Shown piece by piece: positions 16,333 to 24,945 of a stretch of 64,000 nt of DNA. The position numbers and the translations under genes were made by a program. The notes beneath the pieces are model-generated. The model had not been told where the DNA came from. It did not search any database and was given only the letters and a program-made list of their open reading frames with translations. Each line of letters begins with the position of its first letter. Position 1 is the stretch's first letter. Source of the stretch: an uncultured Pseudomonadota bacterium (lineage in GTDB: Bacteria > Pseudomonadota > Gammaproteobacteria > Burkholderiales > JALYOK01); NCBI GenBank assembly GCA_902826775.1, contig CADEHE010000004.1, positions 451,561 through 515,560 of the forward strand, in the 5' to 3' direction.

Positions 16333-17340
16333 ATGCCCGCCCTCGATATGGAACAGTTGCTCGCACCGGTATCCGCCGAAGCGCCGTGCGGAGCGGATCT
16401 CGAATACGATCCCGACTACCTAGCCCTAACGCGCGCGGCGCAACGCGTGCCAGAGCAAGTCATGGGCAAACACACCGTCCCAGCCAAAGTACCAGACTGG
16501 GCAGATGTGCAGCTTCGTGCGGAACGTCTGACGCGCCGCACTAAGGATATTCGCGTCGGCGTGCTGTTGGCTCGCGCCCTGGTCAATCAACATGGCCTGC
16601 CAGGTCTGCGTGATGGACTCAAGGTGCTGCGCTCACTGCTCAGCGCGCATTGGCAAGGCCTCTACCCCGGTCACGAAGAAGGCGAGACGACGCGGCTCAA
16701 CGCCCTAGCCGAACTGTTCGATTGGGATACGCTGCGTGCTGATCTGTTGGAGCGCACCTTTTTTATCGCCCGCGCGCTTGGACCTGTGCTGATTCGGGAT
16801 GCTGCCGCCGTAGCCGGCAAGTATGCCTTGCGCAAAGATGCCCAGGTCCGTACTGCAGACTTGCTCAAGCAAACGTTTCTGCAACTCCCCACTGAGGAGC
16901 AAGCACAGCACCGCGTCACGCTTCGGGACAGCTTGCACGAGTACGAGGCTTTGCTTGCCTTCGTCACTGAACAGGTCGGGAGCGCAGTCTCGGTAGAGTC
17001 CAAACAACTCGCCGAGCTTCTCTATGCGCTTAACGCCGCTGTTGCTTCGCTCGCAAGCGATGACAAAGCTCTGTCAACAGCGCCCGCCAGCCCGGCTAAC
17101 GCGCCAGCGGGGAACTCCGGACAAGTCGATCGGCGAGACGACGTCGTCCGAATGCTGGATCAGGTCTGCGAATACTTGGAACGGAACGAACCCTCTAGCC
17201 CGGCGCCGCTACTGATTCGGCGCGCCAAGCAACTTGTGGGCAAAAGCTTTCTAGAGATCATCCAAGACATGGCACCGGGCGGAGAAGAACAGGTGCGCAC
17301 GATAACTGGAGTCAAAGCCACAAAGCAATCTTCATCGTAA
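16333..17340 (+). CDS. tssA: T6SS baseplate/cap protein TssA (ImpA_N domain)
   Basis: A 335-residue protein with the N-terminal ImpA_N domain: LLAPVSAEAPCGADLEYDPDY at the start, then RTKDIRVGVLLARALVNQHG and LSAHWQGLYPGHEEGE, all diagnostic for TssA. The C-terminal part contains a conserved helical segment RRDDVVRMLDQVCEYLERNEPSSPAPLLIRRA, the short-type TssA tail. TssA contacts the baseplate and the growing tail tip to coordinate sheath and Hcp tube polymerisation. It opens the tssABC-hcp segment, with tssB 24 bases downstream after a good RBS (AAAGGAGA). Confidence 0.93.
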   Translation: MPALDMEQLLAPVSAEAPCGADLEYDPDYLALTRAAQRVPEQVMGKHTVPAKVPDWADVQLRAERLTRRTKDIRVGVLLARALVNQHGLPGLRDGLKVLRSLLSAHWQGLYPGHEEGETTRLNALAELFDWDTLRADLLERTFFIARALGPVLIRDAAAVAGKYALRKDAQVRTADLLKQTFLQLPTEEQAQHRVTLRDSLHEYEALLAFVTEQVGSAVSVESKQLAELLYALNAAVASLASDDKALSTAPASPANAPAGNSGQVDRRDDVVRMLDQVCEYLERNEPSSPAPLLIRRAKQLVGKSFLEIIQDMAPGGEEQVRTITGVKATKQSSS

Positions 17341-17364
17341 CCACGCAGCTGAAAGGAGAACGAA

Positions 17365-17883
17365 ATGCCAAAGGAAAGCAGTCAAAAGTTTATCGCGCGA
17401 AACCGCGCCCCACGGGTTCAGATCGAGTACGACGTCGAGCTATACGGTGCGGAGAAGAAAATTCAACTTCCATTCATTATGGGTGTGCTCGCCGACTTGT
17501 CCGGCAAGCCAGCCGAAGCCTTACCGCCGATCGACGAACGCAAGTTTCTGGAGATCGACGTCGACAATTTCGATCAACGCATGAAGGCAATGAAACCGCG
17601 CGTTGCCTTCCAAGTTCCCAACACCCTCACGGGCGAAGGCAACCTCAACGTCGAGATCGCCTTTGAAAGCATGGAGGACTTCTCCCCTGCCGCAGTCGCC
17701 CGCAAGGTTGAGTCGCTCGCCAAGCTTCTCGAAGCTCGCCAACAGTTAGCCAACCTCATCACTTACATGGACGGCAAATCGGGGGCGGAAGACCTCGTTG
17801 CCAAGATTCTTAACGACGAAGCATTGCTGAAGACGCTTGCGGCAGCCAAGAAGCCGGAAGAACCAGCACCGGCTACTGCCTAG
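17365..17883 (+). CDS. tssB: T6SS contractile sheath small subunit TssB
   Basis: A 172-residue VipA/TssB protein. Family signatures are VQIEYDVELYGAEKKIQLPF, IMGVLADLSGK, FLEIDVDNFDQRM and the C-terminal LITYMDGKSGAEDLV. It pairs with TssC to form the contractile sheath around the Hcp tube, later disassembled by TssH. The tssC start lies 9 bases after its stop, with GGAG between. Length is typical. Confidence 0.96.
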   Translation: MPKESSQKFIARNRAPRVQIEYDVELYGAEKKIQLPFIMGVLADLSGKPAEALPPIDERKFLEIDVDNFDQRMKAMKPRVAFQVPNTLTGEGNLNVEIAFESMEDFSPAAVARKVESLAKLLEARQQLANLITYMDGKSGAEDLVAKILNDEALLKTLAAAKKPEEPAPATA

Positions 17884-17892
17884 GAGATTGCC

Positions 17893-19386
17893 ATGACAGT
17901 CGTCACAGAAAGAGAGCCTCAAGTAGCGAAAGCGTTCGATGTATCCGACTTCACTACGCTGTTGCACAAAGAATTCAAACCCCAAACGGACGAAGCGAAA
18001 GGCGCCGTTGAGAAAGCGGTGCGCGCGCTCGCCGCGCAAGCAATTGACCACGCCAAACTGATCTCGACCGATGTGGTCTCTAGCATTGAAGCGATCATCA
18101 AAGAATTGGACACCGCCTTGTCGAAGCAGATCGATGTGATCTTGCATCACCCAGATTTCCAGAAACTCGAAGGCGCATGGCGCGGCCTCGGACACTTGGT
18201 CAACAACACCGAAACCGATGAGATGCTGAAGATTCGCGTCATGAATGTATCCAAAGACGATCTGCGCAAGACGCTAAAAGCGTTCAAGGGCGTCAAATGG
18301 GATCAAAGTCCGTTTTTTAAGAAGATCTACGAGGCTGAGTACGGCCAGTTCGGCGGTGAACCGTTCGGGTGTTTGGTCGGGGATTACTACTTTGATCAAA
18401 GCGCGCCCGACACGGAAATGCTCGCCGGCATGGCACAAATCGCGGCTTCCGCGCACGCGCCTTTCATCGCCGCCGCATCCCCCACGGTCATGCAAATGGG
18501 GTCGTGGCAAGAACTAGCTAATCCGCGCGACCTTACGAAGATCTTTCAAACGCCTGAGTACGCCGCTTGGCGCTCGTTGCGTGAATCCGAGGATTCGCGC
18601 TACGTCGGCCTAACCATGCCTCGCTTCTTGGCGCGCATGCCTTACGGTGCCAAGACTAATCCGGTCGAAGAGTTCGCATTCGAAGAAGACACCGCCGGCG
18701 CCGACCACAGCCACTATAGCTGGGCCAATTCCGCTTACGCCATGGCGGTTAACATCAATCGGGCTTTCAAGATGTACGGCTGGTGCTCGCGGATCCGCGG
18801 CGTGGAGTCCGGCGGCCTAGTGGAAGGATTGCCGGTGCACACCTTCCCGACTGATGACGGCGGCGTCGACATGAAATGCCCGACCGAGATTGCGATCAGC
18901 GATCGCCGTGAAGCGGAATTGGCCAAAAACGGCTTCATGCCCTTAGTGCATCGCAAGAACTCCGACTACGCCGCGTTCATCGGTGCGCAATCGATGCAGA
19001 AGCCGTTTGAATATGACGATCCGGATGCTACCGCCAACGCCAATCTCGCTGCTCGCCTGCCCTACTTGTTCGCTACGTGCCGCTTTGCGCACTACCTGAA
19101 GTGCATTGTGCGCGACAAGATCGGTTCGTTCAAAGAGCGTGCCGATATGCAGCGGTGGTTACAGAAATGGATCATGAACTACGTCGACGGCGATCCTGCT
19201 AACTCAACCGAGCTTGTGAAGGCAGAGAAACCGCTGGCCGCGGCGGAAGTTCAGGTAGAAGAAGTGGAAGGCAATCCGGGCTATTACAGCGCGAAGTTCT
19301 TCCTGCGGCCGCACTATCAGCTCGAGGGTCTGACGGTTTCTTTGCGGTTAGTTTCCAAATTACCCTCGATCAAGGGAGGCGCGTAG
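17893..19386 (+). CDS. tssC: T6SS contractile sheath large subunit TssC
   Basis: A 497-residue VipB/TssC protein, full length. Recognisable blocks include WRGLGHLVNNTETDEMLKIR, the GQFGGEPFGCLVGDYYFDQS segment, ANSAYAMAVNINRAFKMYGW, the GGLVEGLPVHTFPTDDGG segment, CPTEIAISDRRE and the C-terminal SLRLVSKLPS. It forms the heterodimeric sheath with TssB. It is followed by a 60-base gap with a strong RBS before hcp, where an extra promoter for hcp could lie. Confidence 0.97.
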   Translation: MTVVTEREPQVAKAFDVSDFTTLLHKEFKPQTDEAKGAVEKAVRALAAQAIDHAKLISTDVVSSIEAIIKELDTALSKQIDVILHHPDFQKLEGAWRGLGHLVNNTETDEMLKIRVMNVSKDDLRKTLKAFKGVKWDQSPFFKKIYEAEYGQFGGEPFGCLVGDYYFDQSAPDTEMLAGMAQIAASAHAPFIAAASPTVMQMGSWQELANPRDLTKIFQTPEYAAWRSLRESEDSRYVGLTMPRFLARMPYGAKTNPVEEFAFEEDTAGADHSHYSWANSAYAMAVNINRAFKMYGWCSRIRGVESGGLVEGLPVHTFPTDDGGVDMKCPTEIAISDRREAELAKNGFMPLVHRKNSDYAAFIGAQSMQKPFEYDDPDATANANLAARLPYLFATCRFAHYLKCIVRDKIGSFKERADMQRWLQKWIMNYVDGDPANSTELVKAEKPLAAAEVQVEEVEGNPGYYSAKFFLRPHYQLEGLTVSLRLVSKLPSIKGGA

Positions 19387-19446
19387 CAATCCTTCCGTCA
19401 TTTAATGCAGTTCGGTTTTATTACACTCAATAGAAAGGAGTAACAA

Positions 19447-19935
19447 ATGGCACTGGTTGATTTTTTCCTAAAGGTCGAAGGCGTTGATGGCGAGTCAGGC
19501 GACGCCAAACATAAAGGCGAGATGGAGCTTTCCGGATGGAATTGGGGCGCTGAGCAGAACGGTGACTGGCAAGCTGGTGGTGGTCTTGGCGCTGGCAAAG
19601 TCAAGGTGCAAACCTTCAATTTCACCAAGAAAGTCGATAAGGCGTCCGTCACACTTCTGAAGGCTTGCGCCAGCGGCGAACACTTTCCGAAGGCCACGCT
19701 CACGTGCCGAAAAGCAGGCAAAGAGCAGCAGGAATACCTCAAGGTCGAACTCGAAAACGTCATGATCACGAATTACAAAGCGACAGGCAGCGGGACATCC
19801 GAAGTACTCCCTTTGGACGACGTGTCCTTGGCGTTCGAGAAGATCAATTGGATCTACAAAGCGCAAGAGTCCGCAGGTAGCCTCGGCGGTGAGGTTAAGG
19901 GTGGTTGGAACGTCAAAGAGCGAGTCGTCGTCTAG
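19447..19935 (+). CDS. hcp: Hcp tube protein, copy 1
   Basis: A 162-residue Hcp: MALVDFFLKVEGVDGESGD, SGWNWGAEQ, KVQTFNFTKKVDKAS and LTCRKAGKEQQEYLKVEL match the canonical family. Hcp hexamers stack to form the inner tube and carry small effectors. The gene has an AAAGGAG site six bases upstream of its start. A second, more diverged Hcp gene follows at 20050, in the same direction. Confidence 0.95.
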   Translation: MALVDFFLKVEGVDGESGDAKHKGEMELSGWNWGAEQNGDWQAGGGLGAGKVKVQTFNFTKKVDKASVTLLKACASGEHFPKATLTCRKAGKEQQEYLKVELENVMITNYKATGSGTSEVLPLDDVSLAFEKINWIYKAQESAGSLGGEVKGGWNVKERVVV

Positions 19936-20049
19936 CCTTTCCGACGCGGATCGTCGCGCTACGGGTAGCTTGGGCAGCCCTGGCGCGGCGACCGCCAAGT
20001 TAGAGCTTTGTCTATCGTATTCCTACCCTAACAGTACCCGGAGGCATTT

Positions 20050-20538
20050 GTGTCTATTCGAGACATGTACTTGCGCGTAGAAGGTGGCCGCGCAGGACTA
20101 ATCAGAGGTGAAGCAGTCGATGCCGACCATCTGGACGAGATCGAGTTGCTCTCGTGGAATTGGGGAATGAATAACTCACAAACCCCAGGGGGGACGGACC
20201 GCAACCGCGCAACCTTCCAAAATCTTCGAGTCATGAAGCGAGTCGATAGCGCATCGACCGGATTGATGAGCGCTCTTCGCTCGAACGATACCATCAAGGC
20301 AACGCTCAGCGTGCGTAAGGCCGGGCACGAGCAGATTGAGTTTTTCAGAATTAACTTGGAGCGCGGTCGAATTGTTGAACTCAACACGCACTCGGTTACC
20401 CACGATGGAGTTCCAGAGCTAATCGATGAGCTCGTCATCAGCTTTCCCAAAGTCAAAGTGGAATACCACGGACAAGGCGGTGACGGTTTAGCGCGGGGCG
20501 CGACCACCTTCGACGCCGAAATCAGCACCGCCTCGTAA
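20050..20538 (+). CDS. hcp: Hcp-like tube protein, copy 2 (diverged)
   Basis: A 162-residue Hcp paralogue starting with GTG after CGGAGG (seven bases). It shares the core pattern MYLRVEGGRAG, SWNWGMNN, NLRVMKRVDSAS, LSVRKAGHEQIEFFRINLE and ISFPKVKVEY with copy 1, but sequence identity is low. It may form a distinct tube, a cap ring, or serve as an effector carrier. The 114 bases after copy 1 hold no other gene. tagJ starts two bases after its stop. Confidence 0.88.
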   Translation: MSIRDMYLRVEGGRAGLIRGEAVDADHLDEIELLSWNWGMNNSQTPGGTDRNRATFQNLRVMKRVDSASTGLMSALRSNDTIKATLSVRKAGHEQIEFFRINLERGRIVELNTHSVTHDGVPELIDELVISFPKVKVEYHGQGGDGLARGATTFDAEISTAS

Positions 20539-20540
20539 CC

Positions 20541-21350
20541 ATGCAAACAAATAGCCCGAAGGCCGAACAAGCCCGCGTAAGCCTGCAGCAAGGCGATCCG
20601 GAGCGCGCACTGAAACTGCTGCAAGAAGCGGTACGAACGCAAGCGTCCGACGCCAAATTGCGCGTGTTTCTTTTCCAACTGCTGGCAGTCCTTGGAGAGT
20701 GGGAACGCGCACTGGCGCAACTCAACCTCGCCAGCGATCTCGACGCCAGCGCACTTGCGATGGCGCAAGTGTATCGAGAGGCTTTGAAGTGCGAAGTACT
20801 GCGTGAGCAAGTGTTCGCCGGGGCCAAAGCACCTATGGTGTTGGGTGAGCCGGAGCAGTGGCTCGCCTTGCTGATCGAGTCGCTGCTGCGCTCGGGACGC
20901 GGTGACGAGGTTCAAGCCGACGCCCTCCGTACCGAAGCCTTCGATGCCGCCCCGAGTCGCCCCGGCGTGATCGATAGCAACACGTTCGATTGGTGCGCCG
21001 ATGCCGACATGCGTTTGGGCCCAGTGTGCGAAGCGATCGTCAATGGCCGCTACTACTGGCTGCCGTTTGCACATCTTGCCAAGATCACCATCGAACCGCC
21101 TTCTGATCTGCGCGACTACGTCTGGATGCCAGCGCATTTCTGGTTCGCCAACGGTGGCGATACACCCGGACTAATACCGACGCGCTACCCCGGCTCCGAG
21201 CGCGGCGATGGACTCACGCGACTCGCCCGCACAACGACTTGGGATGAACCCAGAACCGGCGTCTACTTCGGCAGCGGGCAACGCGTCTGGACCACCAATC
21301 AAGGCGAGTACGCTTTGATGGACGTGCGCGAACTGACTTTGGCTGCGTAG
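20541..21350 (+). CDS. tagJ: T6SS accessory protein TagJ/ImpE
   Basis: A 269-residue protein. The N-terminal TPR-like part (ARVSLQQGDPERALKLLQEAVR, RVFLFQLLAVLGEWERALAQL) is followed by the conserved ImpE C-terminal half (FDWCADADMRLGPVCEAIVNGRYYWLPFAHL, LRDYVWMPAHF, RYPGSE). TagJ binds TssB and helps recruit ClpV in some systems. It is found in a subset of T6SS classes, generally with the TssB type seen here. It is closely linked to hcp2 upstream and tssE downstream. Confidence 0.92.
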   Translation: MQTNSPKAEQARVSLQQGDPERALKLLQEAVRTQASDAKLRVFLFQLLAVLGEWERALAQLNLASDLDASALAMAQVYREALKCEVLREQVFAGAKAPMVLGEPEQWLALLIESLLRSGRGDEVQADALRTEAFDAAPSRPGVIDSNTFDWCADADMRLGPVCEAIVNGRYYWLPFAHLAKITIEPPSDLRDYVWMPAHFWFANGGDTPGLIPTRYPGSERGDGLTRLARTTTWDEPRTGVYFGSGQRVWTTNQGEYALMDVRELTLAA

Positions 21351-21354
21351 AGCA

Positions 21355-21861
21355 ATGGCCGAACTCACCACCAAAGAGAAGCTGCAGCCCGCATTGCTGG
21401 ATCGGTTAACGGACTGGCATCCGGAGCAGAAGTCCGAGTCGCGGCTGGAGCGCATCGTCTCCGACGAACAGTTGCGCGAAGCCACGCTGCGCGACCTGAC
21501 CTGGCTGTTCAATACCGTCCAAATGGAAGCCACCTCTGACCTAGGTACTGGCGAGCGCGTCAGGGCTTCCGTGCTGAACTTCGGCTTGCCATCGCTTTCC
21601 GGCAAGCAAGTATCGTTGCTCGACTGGAATGAAATCGAACGCGCGCTCAAGCGCGCGATTCTGCGCTTTGAACCCCGCATTCTCGCGGAAACTTTGCAAG
21701 TCAGTGCGGTGAAGGCTGAAGACGTCCTGCATCACCACAACGTTGTCCAGTTCAACATTCGCGGACAGCTCTGGGCACAACCGCTGCCGATCGAACTCTT
21801 CCTCAAGACGGAACTCGATCTGGAAACGGGCGAAGCGCAGATCACTGAGCTCAAGCACTAA
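21355..21861 (+). CDS. tssE: T6SS baseplate protein TssE (gp25-like)
   Basis: A 168-residue gp25-like protein. The signature ATLRDLTWLFNTVQ and RVRASVLNFGLPSLSGK are followed by the conserved LKRAILRFEPRIL with the Glu-Pro-Arg core and the strand FNIRGQLWAQPLPIELFLKTELDLETG. TssE links the sheath to the baseplate wedge. It starts four bases after tagJ and is followed at five bases by tssF. Confidence 0.95.
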   Translation: MAELTTKEKLQPALLDRLTDWHPEQKSESRLERIVSDEQLREATLRDLTWLFNTVQMEATSDLGTGERVRASVLNFGLPSLSGKQVSLLDWNEIERALKRAILRFEPRILAETLQVSAVKAEDVLHHHNVVQFNIRGQLWAQPLPIELFLKTELDLETGEAQITELKH

Positions 21862-21866
21862 GCGCT

Positions 21867-23813
21867 ATGACCATGGATCCGCGGCTGCTCCAATATTACG
21901 AACAAGAACTCGAGTACCTCAACGGGCTTGGGGCAGAGTTCGCGCAGCAGTACCCGAAGATCGCGGGCCGTTTGGGAATGGACGGCATCAAAGTAGCCGA
22001 TCCCTATGTCGAACGTCTGCTCGAAGGCTGCGCATTCTTGAGTGCGCGCGTACGCTTGAAACTCGATGCCGAATTCCCAACCTTTACGCAGCATTTGCTG
22101 CAGATGGTGTATCCGCATTATCTCGCGCCAACGCCGGCCATGCTCATCGCCCAGTTGCATCCCAACTTGGGCGAACCCAACCTGGCCAAAGGCGTCGTCG
22201 TACCGCGTGGCAGCGTCATGGAACAAGCTGCTGAATCCGGCGACGCCACCCGCTGCCGCTTCCGCACCGCGCACGACGTGACTTTGTGGCCTATTGAGGT
22301 TACTGGCGCAAAGTTTTTTTCCACGGCGAACGATCTACCGCTGAGCATGCTGCCTGTGGCAAAACGTTTCCGCAGCGGCGTTCGCCTGCAACTGCAGGCA
22401 ACCGCGGGGTTCTCCTTCGGTCAACTCGATCTCGACAAGCTGCGCATCTACCTTAGCGGCACCGACAAGATCGCGTTCCGGCTTTACGATCTCATCCAAA
22501 GCGCGAACCTTGGCGCCTTGGTTGCGACGGTGCAACAAGGTGCGGCATTGCACGAATACCTGCCGATCACCCACGTTGCGGCAGTGGGTTTTGGCGACGA
22601 TGAAGCGCTATTGCCGGCGACGCTACGTTCTTTCCAAGGCTATCGTCTGCTGCAAGAGTACTTTGCTTTTCCGCAGCGCTTTCTGTCCTTTGACGTCAGC
22701 GGCTTGCGTCGCTGTCTGAGGCGAGTGCAAGGCAATCGTGCGGAGTTGGTACTGCTGTTCGAGCAAACCGACGCAGCGCTGGAGCAAAGCGTTGACGCGA
22801 CCCACTTCGCCCTATATTGCACGCCATGCAGCAACCTCTTCTCTATGCGCTGCACGCCGATCGATGTCAACAACGCCGGCAACGAGTTCCATGTCGTGCC
22901 TGATCGTACGCGTCCAATGGATTTTGAGGTGCACAGCGTCGCGGAGGTGGGTGGTCATGGCGTCGGGGTGGGGAGCGAACAACGCTTCTTGCCCTTCTAC
23001 ACCCAGCTTCATCACCATGCCGACGAACAGCAACGCTACTTCACCGTCCGGCGTGAACTACGCGTGCTGTCCGAGCGGCAGATGCGCTTGCGCGGCTTCC
23101 GCTCCAGTTATGTTGGCGGCGAGATGTTCTTATCACTCGTGGATCCGGCGCACGCGCCATACGACGGCGACTTGCGCAGGCTGTCGGTCGAGGCGCTCTG
23201 TACCAACCGCGACTTGCCGCTGCAGATGTCGCTGGGGCATGGTCAGACAGACTTTCACCTTGAAGAAGCCGCCCCGGTTGAGGCCATCCGTTGCATCGCC
23301 GGCCCCTCGAAACCGCAGTCAGCATTAGTGGATGATGCCGGTCAGTGGCGCCCATGGGAAAAGCGCGCGGGCGCACGGCCCGGGTATGCAACATTGCCCT
23401 GGCGTTTGTTGAGCCATCTGAGCTTGAACTACTTGTCGCTGCTTTCCCTAGACAGCGAGCAAGGCGCAGCCGCGCTGCGCAATTTGCTCGATCTGTACGC
23501 CAACGGGCCCGCGGAAGGTAGCACCAAGCAAATCGAAGGGCTGCGCGATGTCGCCATCAAACAAGTGGTGCGACGTCTACCCCTACCCGGCCCCATCACT
23601 TACGGACGCGGTCTGCAGATCAACTTGACCGTCGACGAACAGAACTTTGTCGGTGGTAGCGCCGTGCTGTTCGGTGCCGTATTGGAGCGCTTCTTCCAAC
23701 GCTACGTCTCGATCAACTCGTTCACCGAAACCGTGCTGGGCTCGATTCAGCGCGGCAACCAAGTGGACCTAAAACAATGGGCGGCGAAATGCGGCGAAAG
23801 ACCGATCATCTAA
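21867..23813 (+). CDS. tssF: T6SS baseplate protein TssF
   Basis: A 648-residue TssF. The N-terminal signature DPRLLQYYEQELEYLNGLGAEFAQQYPKIAGRLG and LLEGCAFLSARVRLKLDAEFP is diagnostic, and the C-terminal RGLQINLTVDEQNFVGGSAVLFGAVLERFFQRYVSINSF is conserved. TssF forms the wedge with TssG, TssE and TssK. Two in-frame ATGs are six bases apart; the first is used. Its end overlaps the start of tssG. Confidence 0.96.
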   Translation: MTMDPRLLQYYEQELEYLNGLGAEFAQQYPKIAGRLGMDGIKVADPYVERLLEGCAFLSARVRLKLDAEFPTFTQHLLQMVYPHYLAPTPAMLIAQLHPNLGEPNLAKGVVVPRGSVMEQAAESGDATRCRFRTAHDVTLWPIEVTGAKFFSTANDLPLSMLPVAKRFRSGVRLQLQATAGFSFGQLDLDKLRIYLSGTDKIAFRLYDLIQSANLGALVATVQQGAALHEYLPITHVAAVGFGDDEALLPATLRSFQGYRLLQEYFAFPQRFLSFDVSGLRRCLRRVQGNRAELVLLFEQTDAALEQSVDATHFALYCTPCSNLFSMRCTPIDVNNAGNEFHVVPDRTRPMDFEVHSVAEVGGHGVGVGSEQRFLPFYTQLHHHADEQQRYFTVRRELRVLSERQMRLRGFRSSYVGGEMFLSLVDPAHAPYDGDLRRLSVEALCTNRDLPLQMSLGHGQTDFHLEEAAPVEAIRCIAGPSKPQSALVDDAGQWRPWEKRAGARPGYATLPWRLLSHLSLNYLSLLSLDSEQGAAALRNLLDLYANGPAEGSTKQIEGLRDVAIKQVVRRLPLPGPITYGRGLQINLTVDEQNFVGGSAVLFGAVLERFFQRYVSINSFTETVLGSIQRGNQVDLKQWAAKCGERPII

Positions 23814-24940
23814 CCTTCTTTGAAGCGCTCGCCGGGCGGCCGCAAGCATTCGACTTCATGCAGGCGATGCGTTTGCTGGAATCCACGCACGAATCGCTGC
23901 CGCGCGTCGGTGAGGCGATCAAACCGAGCGACGAGGCTATCCGTCTTGGGCAGGAACCCGCGCTCGACTTCGCGCCAGCAACGCTGACCAAGTTCGAGCC
24001 CGCGCGCCACGCCACCCGCCCCAAGCTGCTGACCAGGTTCTTTGGTTTTTTTGGGCCGAACGGCGCGCTGCCGCTGCACTTAACCGAATACGCCCGCGAC
24101 GCGCTCGCGCCCCTGCCCGAGCGCTACCAGCTTTACGCTCGCCGCAAGAACAGTCAGCACACCCAGTCGCGGCCGAGCGCTGCGCCGTTTGCCGCTTTCT
24201 TGGATATTTTTCATCATCGCTTTCTCTCGCTGTTCTATCGTGCTTGGCGTGTGGCGCAGCCGAGCGTGCAAATGGATCGCCCAAGCAGCGACCGCTTCGC
24301 CGATTACGCCGGCGCCTTGTTCGGCGTCAGTACGCCGGGGCTGCAAAGCGCGGATACGTTGCTGCGCACCGAACGCCTCGGCGCCGCCGGCCACTTGGTG
24401 CGCCATGTGCGCAACGCCGATGGGTTGGAGGCGATTCTGCGTGATTATTTCGCGCTGCCGGTGCGCGTTGAACAGTACGCCGCCGCTTGGCTGAACCTAC
24501 CGGAATCGGAGCGTACTCGTCTAGGTACTGGCTCACAATTAAGGCGTCTAGGCATGGATACGTCCATAGGGAGACGGGTATGGGATAGACAGCATCGCAT
24601 ACGCTTGCACTTCGGCCCGCTGAGCTTACGCGAGTATGTCGCATGGCTGCCCAGCCACCGCGAAGGGCTCACGCGCATGACCAAGCTGCGCGATTGGCTG
24701 CGCACTTATCTTTGCTTCGAATTCGCTTGGGACATACGCCTGTCGTTAAAGCACGAGGCAATTCCGCAGGGACTGAAGCTAAGCCGCAGCCGCCGCTTGG
24801 GCTGGACGACATGGCTAGGGCAGCGCAACGACGGGCTCGACGCCAATGACTTAGTGCTCGACGTAGAAAAGCATTTGGCGCGCCGCCTGCCCGCACCGCG
24901 CATCGCGTCGACACCGTCCGCAACTTTGATGGCGGCTTAG
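23777..24940 (+). CDS. tssG: T6SS baseplate protein TssG
   Basis: A 387-residue TssG starting inside tssF (37-base overlap; an ATG at 23789 is an alternative). Signatures: LTFFEALAGRPQAFDFMQAMRLLE, LLTRFFGFFGPNGALPLHLTEYA, FLDIFHHRFLSLFYRAW, and the C-terminal GRRVWDRQHRIRLHFGPLSLREY. Codons at about 24507-24605 are unusual (ATA, AGA, AGG, CTA, TTA cluster) although the protein sequence there is family-like, a short patch unlike its surroundings. Confidence 0.95.
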   Translation: MGGEMRRKTDHLTFFEALAGRPQAFDFMQAMRLLESTHESLPRVGEAIKPSDEAIRLGQEPALDFAPATLTKFEPARHATRPKLLTRFFGFFGPNGALPLHLTEYARDALAPLPERYQLYARRKNSQHTQSRPSAAPFAAFLDIFHHRFLSLFYRAWRVAQPSVQMDRPSSDRFADYAGALFGVSTPGLQSADTLLRTERLGAAGHLVRHVRNADGLEAILRDYFALPVRVEQYAAAWLNLPESERTRLGTGSQLRRLGMDTSIGRRVWDRQHRIRLHFGPLSLREYVAWLPSHREGLTRMTKLRDWLRTYLCFEFAWDIRLSLKHEAIPQGLKLSRSRRLGWTTWLGQRNDGLDANDLVLDVEKHLARRLPAPRIASTPSATLMAA

Positions 24941-24945
24941 CAACC

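Noticed and set aside
20028..21137. A 369-residue open frame antisense to hcp2 and tagJ
   Set aside because: Opposite to two well-supported genes, low-complexity composition, no RBS or domain.
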